DNA from: Aliiroseovarius subalbicans
GTDB taxonomy: Bacteria > Pseudomonadota > Alphaproteobacteria > Rhodobacterales > Rhodobacteraceae
DNA: 64,000 nucleotides
NCBI RefSeq assembly: GCF_022678625.1
Contig: NZ_JALBYQ010000001.1
Span: 186,001 to 250,000, forward strand
Reading direction: 5' to 3'
In this document: one piece after another, positions 55,538 through 64,000 of the stretch
Layout of the letters: each line of letters begins with the position of its first letter
Numbering within the stretch: position 1 is the first letter of the stretch
Position numbers and translations under genes: made by a program
Notes under the pieces: generated by a model
What the model was told of the DNA's origin: nothing
The model's database searches: none
Seen by the model: only the letters and a program-made list of their open reading frames with translations

Positions 55538-56545
55538 TTACCCGCCGGTGTGGTTCATGTGGCGCTGGGTCTGGCCCTGAATGTCCTGACGCGAATAGTC
55601 GAAATCATGGCCCTTGGGCTTCAACCCGATCCCCGCTCGGATCGCTGCAACCAGTTCGGCATCGTCGTCCGAGGCCCGCAAAGGCCCGCGCAGGTCTGAC
55701 ATGCCATCATGGCCCAGACAGGTATAAAACTGCCCGGTGCATGACAACCGCACCCGGTTGCAGCTTTCGCAGAAATTATGCGTGAGCGGCGTGATGAGGC
55801 CGATGCGCTGCCCGGTTTCCTCAAGCCGCACGTACCGCGCCGGGCCGCCGGTGCTGTCGGGCAGATCGGTCAGGGTATAGCGCGTGGCCAGCATCTTGCG
55901 CAGATCGGACAGCGGCCAGTATTGGTCCAGCCGGTTTTCCTCGCCCATGTCGCCCATCGGCATGACCTCGATCCAGGTCAGGTCAATGTCCCGTGCGGCG
56001 CACCATTCGGTCAGCGAAAACAGCTCGCTATCATTGAAATTCTTCAGCGCGACCGCGTTGATCTTCAAGCGCAGGCCCGCGTCCTGTGCCGCGTCGATGC
56101 CTTTCAGCACCTGTGGCAGGCGGCCCCAGCGGGTGATCTTGGCAAACTTGTCTTCGTCCAGCGTGTCGAGCGAGATGTTCACCCGCCGCACCCCGGCCTT
56201 CACCAGATCACCGGCAAAACGGTGCAGCTGCGACCCGTTGGTGGTCAGGGTGAGTTCGTTCAGCGCGCCCGAGTCCAGATGGCGCGACATCGCGTCGAAA
56301 AAGGTCATGATCCCCTTGCGCACAAGGGGTTCACCGCCGGTGATGCGCAGCTTTTTTACCCCCAGCCCGATGAAAGCGGTGCACAGCCGGTCCAGCTCCT
56401 CCAGCGTCAGCAGATCGCGCTTGGGCAGGAAGGTCATGTTTTCCGACATGCAATAGGTGCAGCGAAAATCGCAGCGGTCGGTGACGGACAGGCGAAGGTA
56501 ATTGACGACCCGGTTGAACGGGTCGATGAGGGGCGCGTTTTCCAT
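55538..56545 (-). CDS. moaA: GTP 3',8-cyclase MoaA
   Basis: 335 residues. The radical-SAM cluster motif CDFRCTYC is at about residues 25-32; the C-terminal cluster ligands [18 protein letters not shown] and the terminal Gly-Gly essential for activity (NHTGG) are present. It makes the first pyranopterin intermediate of molybdenum cofactor from GTP. No other moa gene is in the window, so the pathway is scattered. Confidence 0.96.
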   Translation of the reverse strand: MENAPLIDPFNRVVNYLRLSVTDRCDFRCTYCMSENMTFLPKRDLLTLEELDRLCTAFIGLGVKKLRITGGEPLVRKGIMTFFDAMSRHLDSGALNELTLTTNGSQLHRFAGDLVKAGVRRVNISLDTLDEDKFAKITRWGRLPQVLKGIDAAQDAGLRLKINAVALKNFNDSELFSLTEWCAARDIDLTWIEVMPMGDMGEENRLDQYWPLSDLRKMLATRYTLTDLPDSTGGPARYVRLEETGQRIGLITPLTHNFCESCNRVRLSCTGQFYTCLGHDGMSDLRGPLRASDDDAELVAAIRAGIGLKPKGHDFDYSRQDIQGQTQRHMNHTGG

Positions 56546-56618
56546 CCGGCAAGACTACGCCCAAGCCTGCGATGCCGCAAGCGTTGAAGCCGGGGCGGGA
56601 ATGGGTCAGACTGGGGCC

Positions 56619-57101
56619 ATGAAACACGTTTTTGTCATCAGTGCCGCCCTTTTAGCTGGCTGTGCCCAACTTCCGTCCCCAGATGCCGGCGCGCCCGGTG
56701 CTGACGCGTCTGAAAGCGCGCTTACACGCCCGGTGAAACGCCCCACCGAGGTGGCCGCGCCACCGGCCAATGCGGTGACGGTCGAACAATTCGACACCAC
56801 CAGCAACGAAGAGCGCGTTGCCGCGACCGAGGTCACCGCCACGGGCGGCGAGGTCGCGCTGGGCCGCACCGTCGCCACGCTGGGCAATCCGGCCGAGGCC
56901 GGGTTCTGGCTGGAAACGCCCCTGGTGGATACGGTCAGCGAAGGCCGTGTGGTCAGCACTGCCACCGGTGAAAGCGTCGCGGTTGAGCTGCGCTCGATCG
57001 GCGGGCCGGACGGGGCAGGCAGCCGGATTTCTCTGGCCGCGCTGCGTCTGTTGAACGTGGGCCTTGCGGGGCTTCACGAATTGGACGTGTTCAGGCTGTA
57101 G
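56619..57101 (+). CDS. Small lipoprotein of unknown function
   Basis: 160 residues with a signal peptide and lipobox LLAGC (Cys about residue 13), then a Pro/Ala-rich linker and a beta-rich C-terminal domain (GEVALGRTVATLGNPAEAG and FWLETPLVDTVSEGRV). It resembles the SPOR-less lipoproteins often seen in Roseobacters, but I cannot name a function. ATG 56619 is chosen because it starts the signal peptide. Its 3' end overlaps the convergent AlkD-like gene by 11 bp. Confidence 0.75.
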   Translation: MKHVFVISAALLAGCAQLPSPDAGAPGADASESALTRPVKRPTEVAAPPANAVTVEQFDTTSNEERVAATEVTATGGEVALGRTVATLGNPAEAGFWLETPLVDTVSEGRVVSTATGESVAVELRSIGGPDGAGSRISLAALRLLNVGLAGLHELDVFRL

Positions 57102-57792
57102 GCTTCTTTTTCGGCGGAAAGATGTATTTCTCGGCCTCTTTGCGGGCAAAGGGCTTCAACCGCTTGCCATGCGCTTTCAGAAAAGCACGGGCGCGGTCCG
57201 GGTCGTGTTTCGACAGGTCGCGCACCCACCAGGCAACGGCTTTCTGAATGAACCAATCGGGGTCCTCGACATAGGTCTCGGCCCAGCCCAGAACCCGGTC
57301 GCGAACCGCTTCTTCCTCGGGCTTCGGGAAATTCTGCTTTGTCCAGGGCAGGGTGATTACCAGTGCTGCGCGTCGGGTCCACATGTGGTCACTTTTCGTC
57401 CAGGCCTCGACCTGATCGATCCGGGTGGGATCGGCGACAAGGCGTTTCTGCCCGGCCATGCAAACGTGGTCGGCAATCGCCCAGCTGTCAAAATCCGACA
57501 CCCAAGTCTGGATCAGGGCCCAGACCCCGTCATCGGGGCGGATGCGGGCCTGGGTCAGAAGTTTGGCGGCGGCCAGCCGGGCCTCGAAGATGTCGGTCTG
57601 CCACAGCGCGTCGGCCAGCGCGACGCGCTCCTCCACCGACATGTCCTGGCGCCAGGCCTTGGTCAGATCGTTGATCGCCGGGTTTGCGACGCCCAGAACC
57701 TCGCGGGTCTGCTTGTGATAGGTGCGCTGCCCTTCGGCGCGACCCGGCACGATTTCAGCGCGCAGGGCGGCCAATGCGTCATCAAGCGTCAT
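57091..57792 (-). CDS. AlkD-like DNA alkylation repair protein
   Basis: 233 residues built of HEAT-like helical repeats with Trp-rich sites (WALIQTWVSDFDSWAIADHV, WTRRAALV, WFIQKAVAWWVRD), as in AlkC/AlkD glycosylases that excise 3- or 7-alkyl purines. The C-terminal tail is Lys-rich. It overlaps the upstream PNPOx-like gene by 4 bp (ATGA), so it is the last gene of the glmU-glmS transcript. Confidence 0.85.
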   Translation of the reverse strand: MTLDDALAALRAEIVPGRAEGQRTYHKQTREVLGVANPAINDLTKAWRQDMSVEERVALADALWQTDIFEARLAAAKLLTQARIRPDDGVWALIQTWVSDFDSWAIADHVCMAGQKRLVADPTRIDQVEAWTKSDHMWTRRAALVITLPWTKQNFPKPEEEAVRDRVLGWAETYVEDPDWFIQKAVAWWVRDLSKHDPDRARAFLKAHGKRLKPFARKEAEKYIFPPKKKPTA

Positions 57793-58336
57793 GTGTCGTC
57801 TCCAAGGATGTTCGTGTCAAAGCCGTCGATTGTCTGCGTGTTGCGCGTGGCCCAGTAGTCGGGGATCGCATCGCCCCGGTCGACACTCCAGGCCTTCAGC
57901 GTGTCACGCTCGCCCGCAGGCTCCATATAGGGCACGGCAAACCCGCAGGAGGTTTGCACAAGTTCGACCGCCACGTCATAGACCTGCCGCGCGCCCAAAG
58001 GGGCGCCGAAATGCCCAACCAGCGCGGCCCAATCCGCGTCGCGCGGATGCACGGCGCGTGCGGTGCCATAGCAGCGCAGAATCAGCGGCTGTTTGCCAAA
58101 TCCGCACCACATCAGCGTGATGCGATTGGCCTTGATCAGGTGCCCGGCGGTTTCGTTTCCCGACCCGGTATAGTTCAACCAGATGATCCGGTTCGGCCCC
58201 AGCACCCGCAGGCTATCCATCCCCTTGGGTGAGATATTGACCCGCCCCTCGGCGGCGGCGGTGCCGGTGAAGAACATTGTCTGTGTTTCGATGAAGACGC
58301 GGTGGTTGTCCTCAATCCGGTCGAACTGCTTGGCCA

Positions 58337-58337
<1 letters not shown>
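57789..58337 (-). CDS. Pyridoxamine 5'-phosphate oxidase-related flavoprotein
   Basis: 182 residues with the split-barrel FMN-binding fold (FFTGTAAAEGRVNISPKG, RVLGPNRIIWLNYTGSG, RITLMWCGF). Members bind FMN or F420-type cofactors; this group is usually of unknown substrate. Its ATG shares a base with the glmS stop (TAATG), so translation is coupled. Confidence 0.82.
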
Positions 58338-60157
<1,820 letters not shown>

Positions 60158-60158
60158 C

Positions 60159-61505
60159 CTACTTGCCCTTCCTGGCCTTGAGCGCCCGCAGCCGGGCAAA
60201 AAACTTGATCGCGAGGCCGGGTTTGTTCACCTGTTCGGCCCGCGCCACGGCCATCGCGCCATCGGGCACGTCTTTTGTGATCACAGCCCCCGTCGTGGTC
60301 ATGGCGTCATCGCCTACGGTGACCGGTGCCACCAGCATCGTGTCGGAGCCAATGAAGGCGCGTGCGCCAATGTGAGTGTGGTGTTTCATCACGCCGTCAT
60401 AATTGCAGGTAACAGTGCCCGCGCCCAGATTGGCGGCCTCGCCCACACTCGCATCCCCAACATAGGACAGGTGGTTCACCTTTGCGCCTTCGCCGATCTG
60501 CGCGTTTTTGATCTCTACGAAATTGCCGATCTTGGCGTTGTTTGCCAGCTCGGCGCCGGGTCGCAGGCGGGCATAGGGGCCGACAATTGCGCCCTTGGAC
60601 ACGTGGCAGCCTTCAAGATGGCTGAAGGCGCGGATGCGCGCGCCGCTTTCAACTGTGACACCGGGGGCAAAGACCACGTTGGGCTCGACCACGGCCTCGC
60701 GGCCGATCACCGTGTCGTGGGAAAAGAACACCGTTTCGGGGGCCAAAAGCGTCACGCCATTCTCAAGCGCCGAAGCACGGGCGTTGGATTGAAAAAGAGA
60801 TTCAGCATCAACGAGTTCCGCGCGATTATTGATGCCCAGCGTTTCGTTTTCGGCGCAACTTACCGCCGTGGCGCTCAACCCGCGTGTATTGGCGACCTCG
60901 ACGATGTCCGTCAGGTAATACTCGCCGCTCGCATTGTCATTTCCGACCGCGTCAATCAGGTCGAACAAGGTCAAAGCCTTGGCGGCAACAACGCCGCTAT
61001 TACAAAGACTTATCGCGCGCTCTTCATCTGTCGCGTCCTTGAATTCAACGATCCGGGACAGGCGATCGCCGTCCATTACCAAGCGGCCATAGCGCCCGGC
61101 GTTTTCGGTATCGAAGCCCAGCACCACCACATCGGCCTGGTCGCGCGCGGCGGCAAGGCGTTCCAGCGTCTCGGCGGCGGTAAACGGCGTGTCGCCATAA
61201 AGCACCACGGCGTCACCGTCGAACCCTTCCAGCGCGGAGCGCGCCTGGGCGACGGCATGGGCCGTGCCCAGTTGCTCTTCCTGCACCACCACGGTCACAT
61301 CGGCGTCGATGTCACGCGCGGCCGCCTCGACCAGCTCGGCGCCGTGACCGGCGACGATCACCACCCGCTCAGGATCCAGTGCGCGACCATGCGCCCAGGC
61401 ATGGGCAAACAGCGGCGCCCCGCCCAGCTCATGCATGACCTTCGGCAGGTCGCTTTCCATTCGGGTGCCTTTGCCAGCGGCAAGGATGATCAGGGCTGTG
61501 GACAT
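60159..61505 (-). CDS. glmU: Bifunctional UDP-GlcNAc synthesis enzyme GlmU
   Basis: 448 residues: an N-terminal uridyltransferase (LAAGKGTRMESDLPKVMHEL) and a C-terminal left-handed beta-helix acetyltransferase (VEIKNAQIGEGAKVNHLSYVG hexapeptides). It acetylates glucosamine-1-phosphate and joins it to UTP. It leads the glmU-glmS-PNPOx-AlkD operon. Confidence 0.96.
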   Translation of the reverse strand: MSTALIILAAGKGTRMESDLPKVMHELGGAPLFAHAWAHGRALDPERVVIVAGHGAELVEAAARDIDADVTVVVQEEQLGTAHAVAQARSALEGFDGDAVVLYGDTPFTAAETLERLAAARDQADVVVLGFDTENAGRYGRLVMDGDRLSRIVEFKDATDEERAISLCNSGVVAAKALTLFDLIDAVGNDNASGEYYLTDIVEVANTRGLSATAVSCAENETLGINNRAELVDAESLFQSNARASALENGVTLLAPETVFFSHDTVIGREAVVEPNVVFAPGVTVESGARIRAFSHLEGCHVSKGAIVGPYARLRPGAELANNAKIGNFVEIKNAQIGEGAKVNHLSYVGDASVGEAANLGAGTVTCNYDGVMKHHTHIGARAFIGSDTMLVAPVTVGDDAMTTTGAVITKDVPDGAMAVARAEQVNKPGLAIKFFARLRALKARKGK

Positions 61506-61629
61506 TTTTATCTCTTTAATAACACTTGCCGCCGTTTTAACCCTAACGAGCCAACCCGCAAGGGGCGGGGCATCAATTTCCCTTTCGCACTGTTACACCG
61601 GGCGGCGGGGCTTTGCCGAAAGGGCCAAC

Positions 61630-62292
61630 ATGCGTAGTGTGATTTTCGATTTGGACGGGACGCTGGCGGACACGTCCGGTGACCTGATCGCCGCGGCCAA
61701 CGCCTGTTTCCAACGCCTGGGCCACGGCGACCTTCTGGATGCCAGCGCCGACGCCGCCACCGCCTTTCGCGGCGGGCGGGCGATGCTGCGGCTGGGTTTC
61801 GCGCGTCTGGGCGTGGGGGGCGAGGCCGAGATCGACCGCGAATTTCCCTTCCTGCTGGAGGCCTATGGCGCGGATATCGACCGTCACACAAGGTTGTATC
61901 CCGGCGCTATCGACGCGGTCGAGCGGCTGCGCGGCGCGGGTTATGCGGTGGGCATTTGCACCAACAAGCCCGAAGGGCTGGCGGAAACGCTGATGACCCG
62001 GCTGGGGGTGCGCGATCTGTTTGCATCGCTGGTCGGGGCCGACACGCTGCCCACCCGCAAACCTGACCCGGCGCCGTTCTTTGCGGCGGTGGAACGCGCG
62101 GGCGGGGATGGGCGACGGTCGCTTCTGGTCGGCGACACCGAAACCGACCGCAACACGTCGCGCGCCGCAGGCGTGCCGTCGATCCTTGTCACGTTCGGGC
62201 CGGATGGGCGCGGGGTCGAGGCGTTGCAGCCCGAGGCGTTGTTGGACGACTACGCCGATCTGGACGGGATCGTTCAGGCGTTGATCGGCTGA
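61630..62292 (+). CDS. gph: HAD-family phosphatase (phosphoglycolate phosphatase-like)
   Basis: 220 residues with the HAD motif I FDLDGTLADTSGDLIAAAN, motif II CTNKPEG and motif IV LLVGDTETDRN, plus a helical cap. It probably hydrolyses 2-phosphoglycolate or a similar small phosphate. ATG 61630 follows the pattern of the family N-terminus. Divergent from glmU; its 3' end overlaps the convergent MmgE/PrpD gene by 19 bp. Confidence 0.87.
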   Translation: MRSVIFDLDGTLADTSGDLIAAANACFQRLGHGDLLDASADAATAFRGGRAMLRLGFARLGVGGEAEIDREFPFLLEAYGADIDRHTRLYPGAIDAVERLRGAGYAVGICTNKPEGLAETLMTRLGVRDLFASLVGADTLPTRKPDPAPFFAAVERAGGDGRRSLLVGDTETDRNTSRAAGVPSILVTFGPDGRGVEALQPEALLDDYADLDGIVQALIG

Positions 62293-63584
62293 GTGATCAG
62301 CGCGGCCAGCGGTCCAAGGCCGTCGGCAGGCAGGCCGTCGATGGCCGCTTCGATCGCGCTGGCCCGATCCGTGCCCACAAGGGGGGCCGCCAGCCCGTGA
62401 AACTTGGCGCGCAAATCGGCCTCGCTGGGGGGGGCGGTCGCGTCCCACTTCGGTTCATGCCAATCCGAGTGCAATTGCGATCCGTCGCGCAGCACCAAGG
62501 TCGCCCGGGCCAGACGTGTGGCCGGGAAGGCCGCGTTTGCGGCGTCGTCTTCGGTCATCAGCAAACCGCGTGACAGGCGCAGGACCTCGGGGTGGCGCAA
62601 AGCCGAGCCGGTCAGATCGGCCGGGGTTACATCGCCGCGCACCATCGCCACGGCAACCGGGAACGAGGTGGAATACTGCGCTTCGTCCGTGCTGTTCGGT
62701 TCGGACGTGGCCAGGCGCACGCTTTCGTGGAAGGTCTCGACCTGGATGTGGTCCACATCGGCGGCAGTGACGCCGTGGCGCTGGCGCAAGGCCAATACGG
62801 CCTCAACCGGGGCTTGGGCCCAACGGCAGACTGGGTAGGGCTTGTAGTATTGTTCGTTGGTCAGCCAGCGATTGCCGAGATCGGCCCAGTGATCCGGCGC
62901 CTGCTCCAACGTCAGCGCGGGCGCGCCAGTGAAGCCTGCTTGCGCTAGAAGGGCGGCGGACACCCCCGCCATTGCGCCCCAGCCCGACCCGTCTTTCACC
63001 ATCGTCGGGTGGTCGATGCAGCGCATCATCTGGCTGCGCGGCCCGTGGTATTCGGCGATTCCCATCGCGTGGCGGGTCCGGTCGGGATCCAGCTCCAGGT
63101 AACGCGCGCCGATGCCTGCGCAGGCCACCGCCGCCCAGGCGCCCGAGGTGTGGTAGTCCGGCGCGCTGTCGTGCAGCGCCGTCGCCAGCCGGCAAGCAAA
63201 TTCGTATCCCAGCGTCAGCGCGGTCAGGAAGGCGGCGCCGTCCATGTTGCCGGTTTCAAGCGCAAAGGCGAAAGCGGCGGGGAAGGTGGCGCAGCCCGCG
63301 TGGCCCTTGGCCGGGTTGAACCCATCATGCCCGTCCAGCGCGTCGATCGTGGCCGCGCCCGCATGGGCCAGACCGGGAGCTGAAACGGCCCGGCCATCGA
63401 ACAGCAGCGCGTGGCGACCGGGGGTCTGGGCGCTGGCAAAGTCGCGGGTGATCCGGCTGGCGCGGGTCGAAGCACCCCCCAGCCCGACGCCGATCAGGTC
63501 CAGCAGGTTCAGCTTTACCTGTGTCTGCGTCCCGGCGGGAATGTCAGTCCAGGTCAGCCGGTGTAGGGCGTCAAGGGGTGTCAT
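62274..63584 (-). CDS. MmgE/PrpD family dehydratase-like protein
   Basis: 436 residues of the MmgE/PrpD family (LLDLIGVGLGGASTRAS, DGHDGFNPAKGHAG, WAAVACAGIGARYLEL, HIQVETFHESVRLA). Relatives include 2-methylcitrate dehydratase and itaconate-forming enzymes, but the family is broad and no methylcitrate genes are adjacent. ATG 63584 lies against a GGGG stretch with poor spacing; GTG 63608 is an alternative start. Confidence 0.82.
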   Translation of the reverse strand: MTPLDALHRLTWTDIPAGTQTQVKLNLLDLIGVGLGGASTRASRITRDFASAQTPGRHALLFDGRAVSAPGLAHAGAATIDALDGHDGFNPAKGHAGCATFPAAFAFALETGNMDGAAFLTALTLGYEFACRLATALHDSAPDYHTSGAWAAVACAGIGARYLELDPDRTRHAMGIAEYHGPRSQMMRCIDHPTMVKDGSGWGAMAGVSAALLAQAGFTGAPALTLEQAPDHWADLGNRWLTNEQYYKPYPVCRWAQAPVEAVLALRQRHGVTAADVDHIQVETFHESVRLATSEPNSTDEAQYSTSFPVAVAMVRGDVTPADLTGSALRHPEVLRLSRGLLMTEDDAANAAFPATRLARATLVLRDGSQLHSDWHEPKWDATAPPSEADLRAKFHGLAAPLVGTDRASAIEAAIDGLPADGLGPLAALITQPINA

Positions 63585-63700
63585 CCCCTGAGCCTGATCC
63601 GGTTTCACCGGGCAAAAATGCCAATTTGCGACAGAATCCCGGTTTTTCCCAGCGGGATCCCCGCATTGACCTTCGGCGGGCGCATGCCCAAAGTCGCGCC

Positions 63701-64000
63701 ATGAGCGAACGATTCACAGGGTCATTTACCCAGCAGGAGCCGATCCCAGAGGCAGGCATCGAAGCCGCGTTGCGGGTCATGCAATCGGGCCGGTTGCACC
63801 GCTACAACGTGGTCGAGGGCGAGATTGCCGAGACCGCTTTGCTGGAAGAGGAATTCGCCGCCGCGATGGGGGCGACATTCGCGCTGGCGGTGGCCTCGGG
63901 CGGCTATGCCATCGCGACCGCCCTGCGCGCGCTGGGAGTGGGGCCGGGCGACCGGGTTCTGACCAACGCCTTCACCCTGGCACCTGTGCCGGGGGCGATT
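63701..64000 (+). CDS. DegT/DnrJ/EryC1/StrS-type aminotransferase (5' part)
   Basis: The first 100 residues run off the right edge. The start MSERFTGSFTQQEPIP, the LHRYN block with an aromatic substrate residue, LEEEFAAAMGATFALAVASGG and LRALGVGPGDRVLT are typical of PLP-dependent sugar aminotransferases of this family. The catalytic Lys lies outside the window. The role could be in sugar or amino-sugar metabolism. Confidence 0.8.
   Translation, partial: MSERFTGSFTQQEPIPEAGIEAALRVMQSGRLHRYNVVEGEIAETALLEEEFAAAMGATFALAVASGGYAIATALRALGVGPGDRVLTNAFTLAPVPGAI

Noticed and set aside
60158-60158. A glmS-type ribozyme or riboswitch before glmS
   Set aside because: Only one base separates the glmU stop from the glmS start, so there is no leader to hold one.

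Overview
The window is a 64 kb piece of a GC-rich alphaproteobacterial chromosome, most probably a Roseobacter-group member of the Rhodobacteraceae. The assignment rests on a DUF1127 gene followed by an array of CCUCCUCCC-loop hairpins, a very long mraZ leader, an orphan Hint-domain protein, Flp pilins that begin with DESG/AVTVDW, and the overall codon use. I see no tRNA, rRNA, insertion sequence, prophage or CRISPR array.

Layout. 0-6.3 kb: 3' part of an enoyl-CoA hydratase, a hotdog thioesterase, a membrane-bound LytTR regulator, the ligase-associated PdeM phosphoesterase and its Lhr-like helicase, and an orphan AAA ATPase. 6.4-8.0 kb: a polytopic protein that looks like a GT-C glycosyltransferase. 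8.0-18.9 kb: a Tad/Flp pilus locus read leftward (two identical flp genes, cpaB, cpaC, an OmpA lipoprotein, cpaE, cpaF, tadB, tadC, two TPR lipoproteins, prepilin peptidase). 19.3-23.6 kb: a lytic transglycosylase, a HAD-UbiA fusion and DprE2- and DprE1-like enzymes, which together look like a polyprenyl-phosphoryl-arabinose (DPA) pathway. 23.7-24.7 kb: a Cys-rich CopZ-like metallochaperone divergent from an ArsR regulator. 24.8-31.6 kb: scoAB with a small gene between the subunits, topA and a UvrD/PcrA helicase. 31.7-33.3 kb: the Hint protein, then nine CCUCCUCCC hairpins downstream of a DUF1127 (CcaF1-like) gene. 33.6-45.7 kb: mrp, a long leader with TGGGN boxes and an UpsM-like terminated RNA, and the first half of the dcw cluster (mraZ-rsmH-ftsL-ftsI-murE-murF-mraY-murD) followed by a DUF3422 gene. 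45.7-55.4 kb: a peptide-type ABC importer divergent from ArgE-like, DadA-like and M20 amidohydrolase genes. 55.5-64 kb: moaA, a lipoprotein, AlkD-like and PNPOx-like genes behind glmU-glmS, gph, an MmgE/PrpD gene and the start of a DegT aminotransferase.

How it fits together. The strongest new hypothesis is that the pilus locus is bracketed by a sugar-modification system. DPA-type genes (HAD-UbiA, DprE1, DprE2) lie on the flp side and a GT-C-like membrane protein with an ExD motif lies on the other, suggesting arabinosylation of the Flp pilus or of a co-regulated surface polymer. The second notable block is RNA-based: a CcaF1/CcsR-type stress RNA array and an UpsM-type mraZ leader lie 2 kb apart, with only mrp between them. 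The remaining genes are ordinary wall-precursor, division, UDP-GlcNAc, molybdopterin and DNA-maintenance functions.
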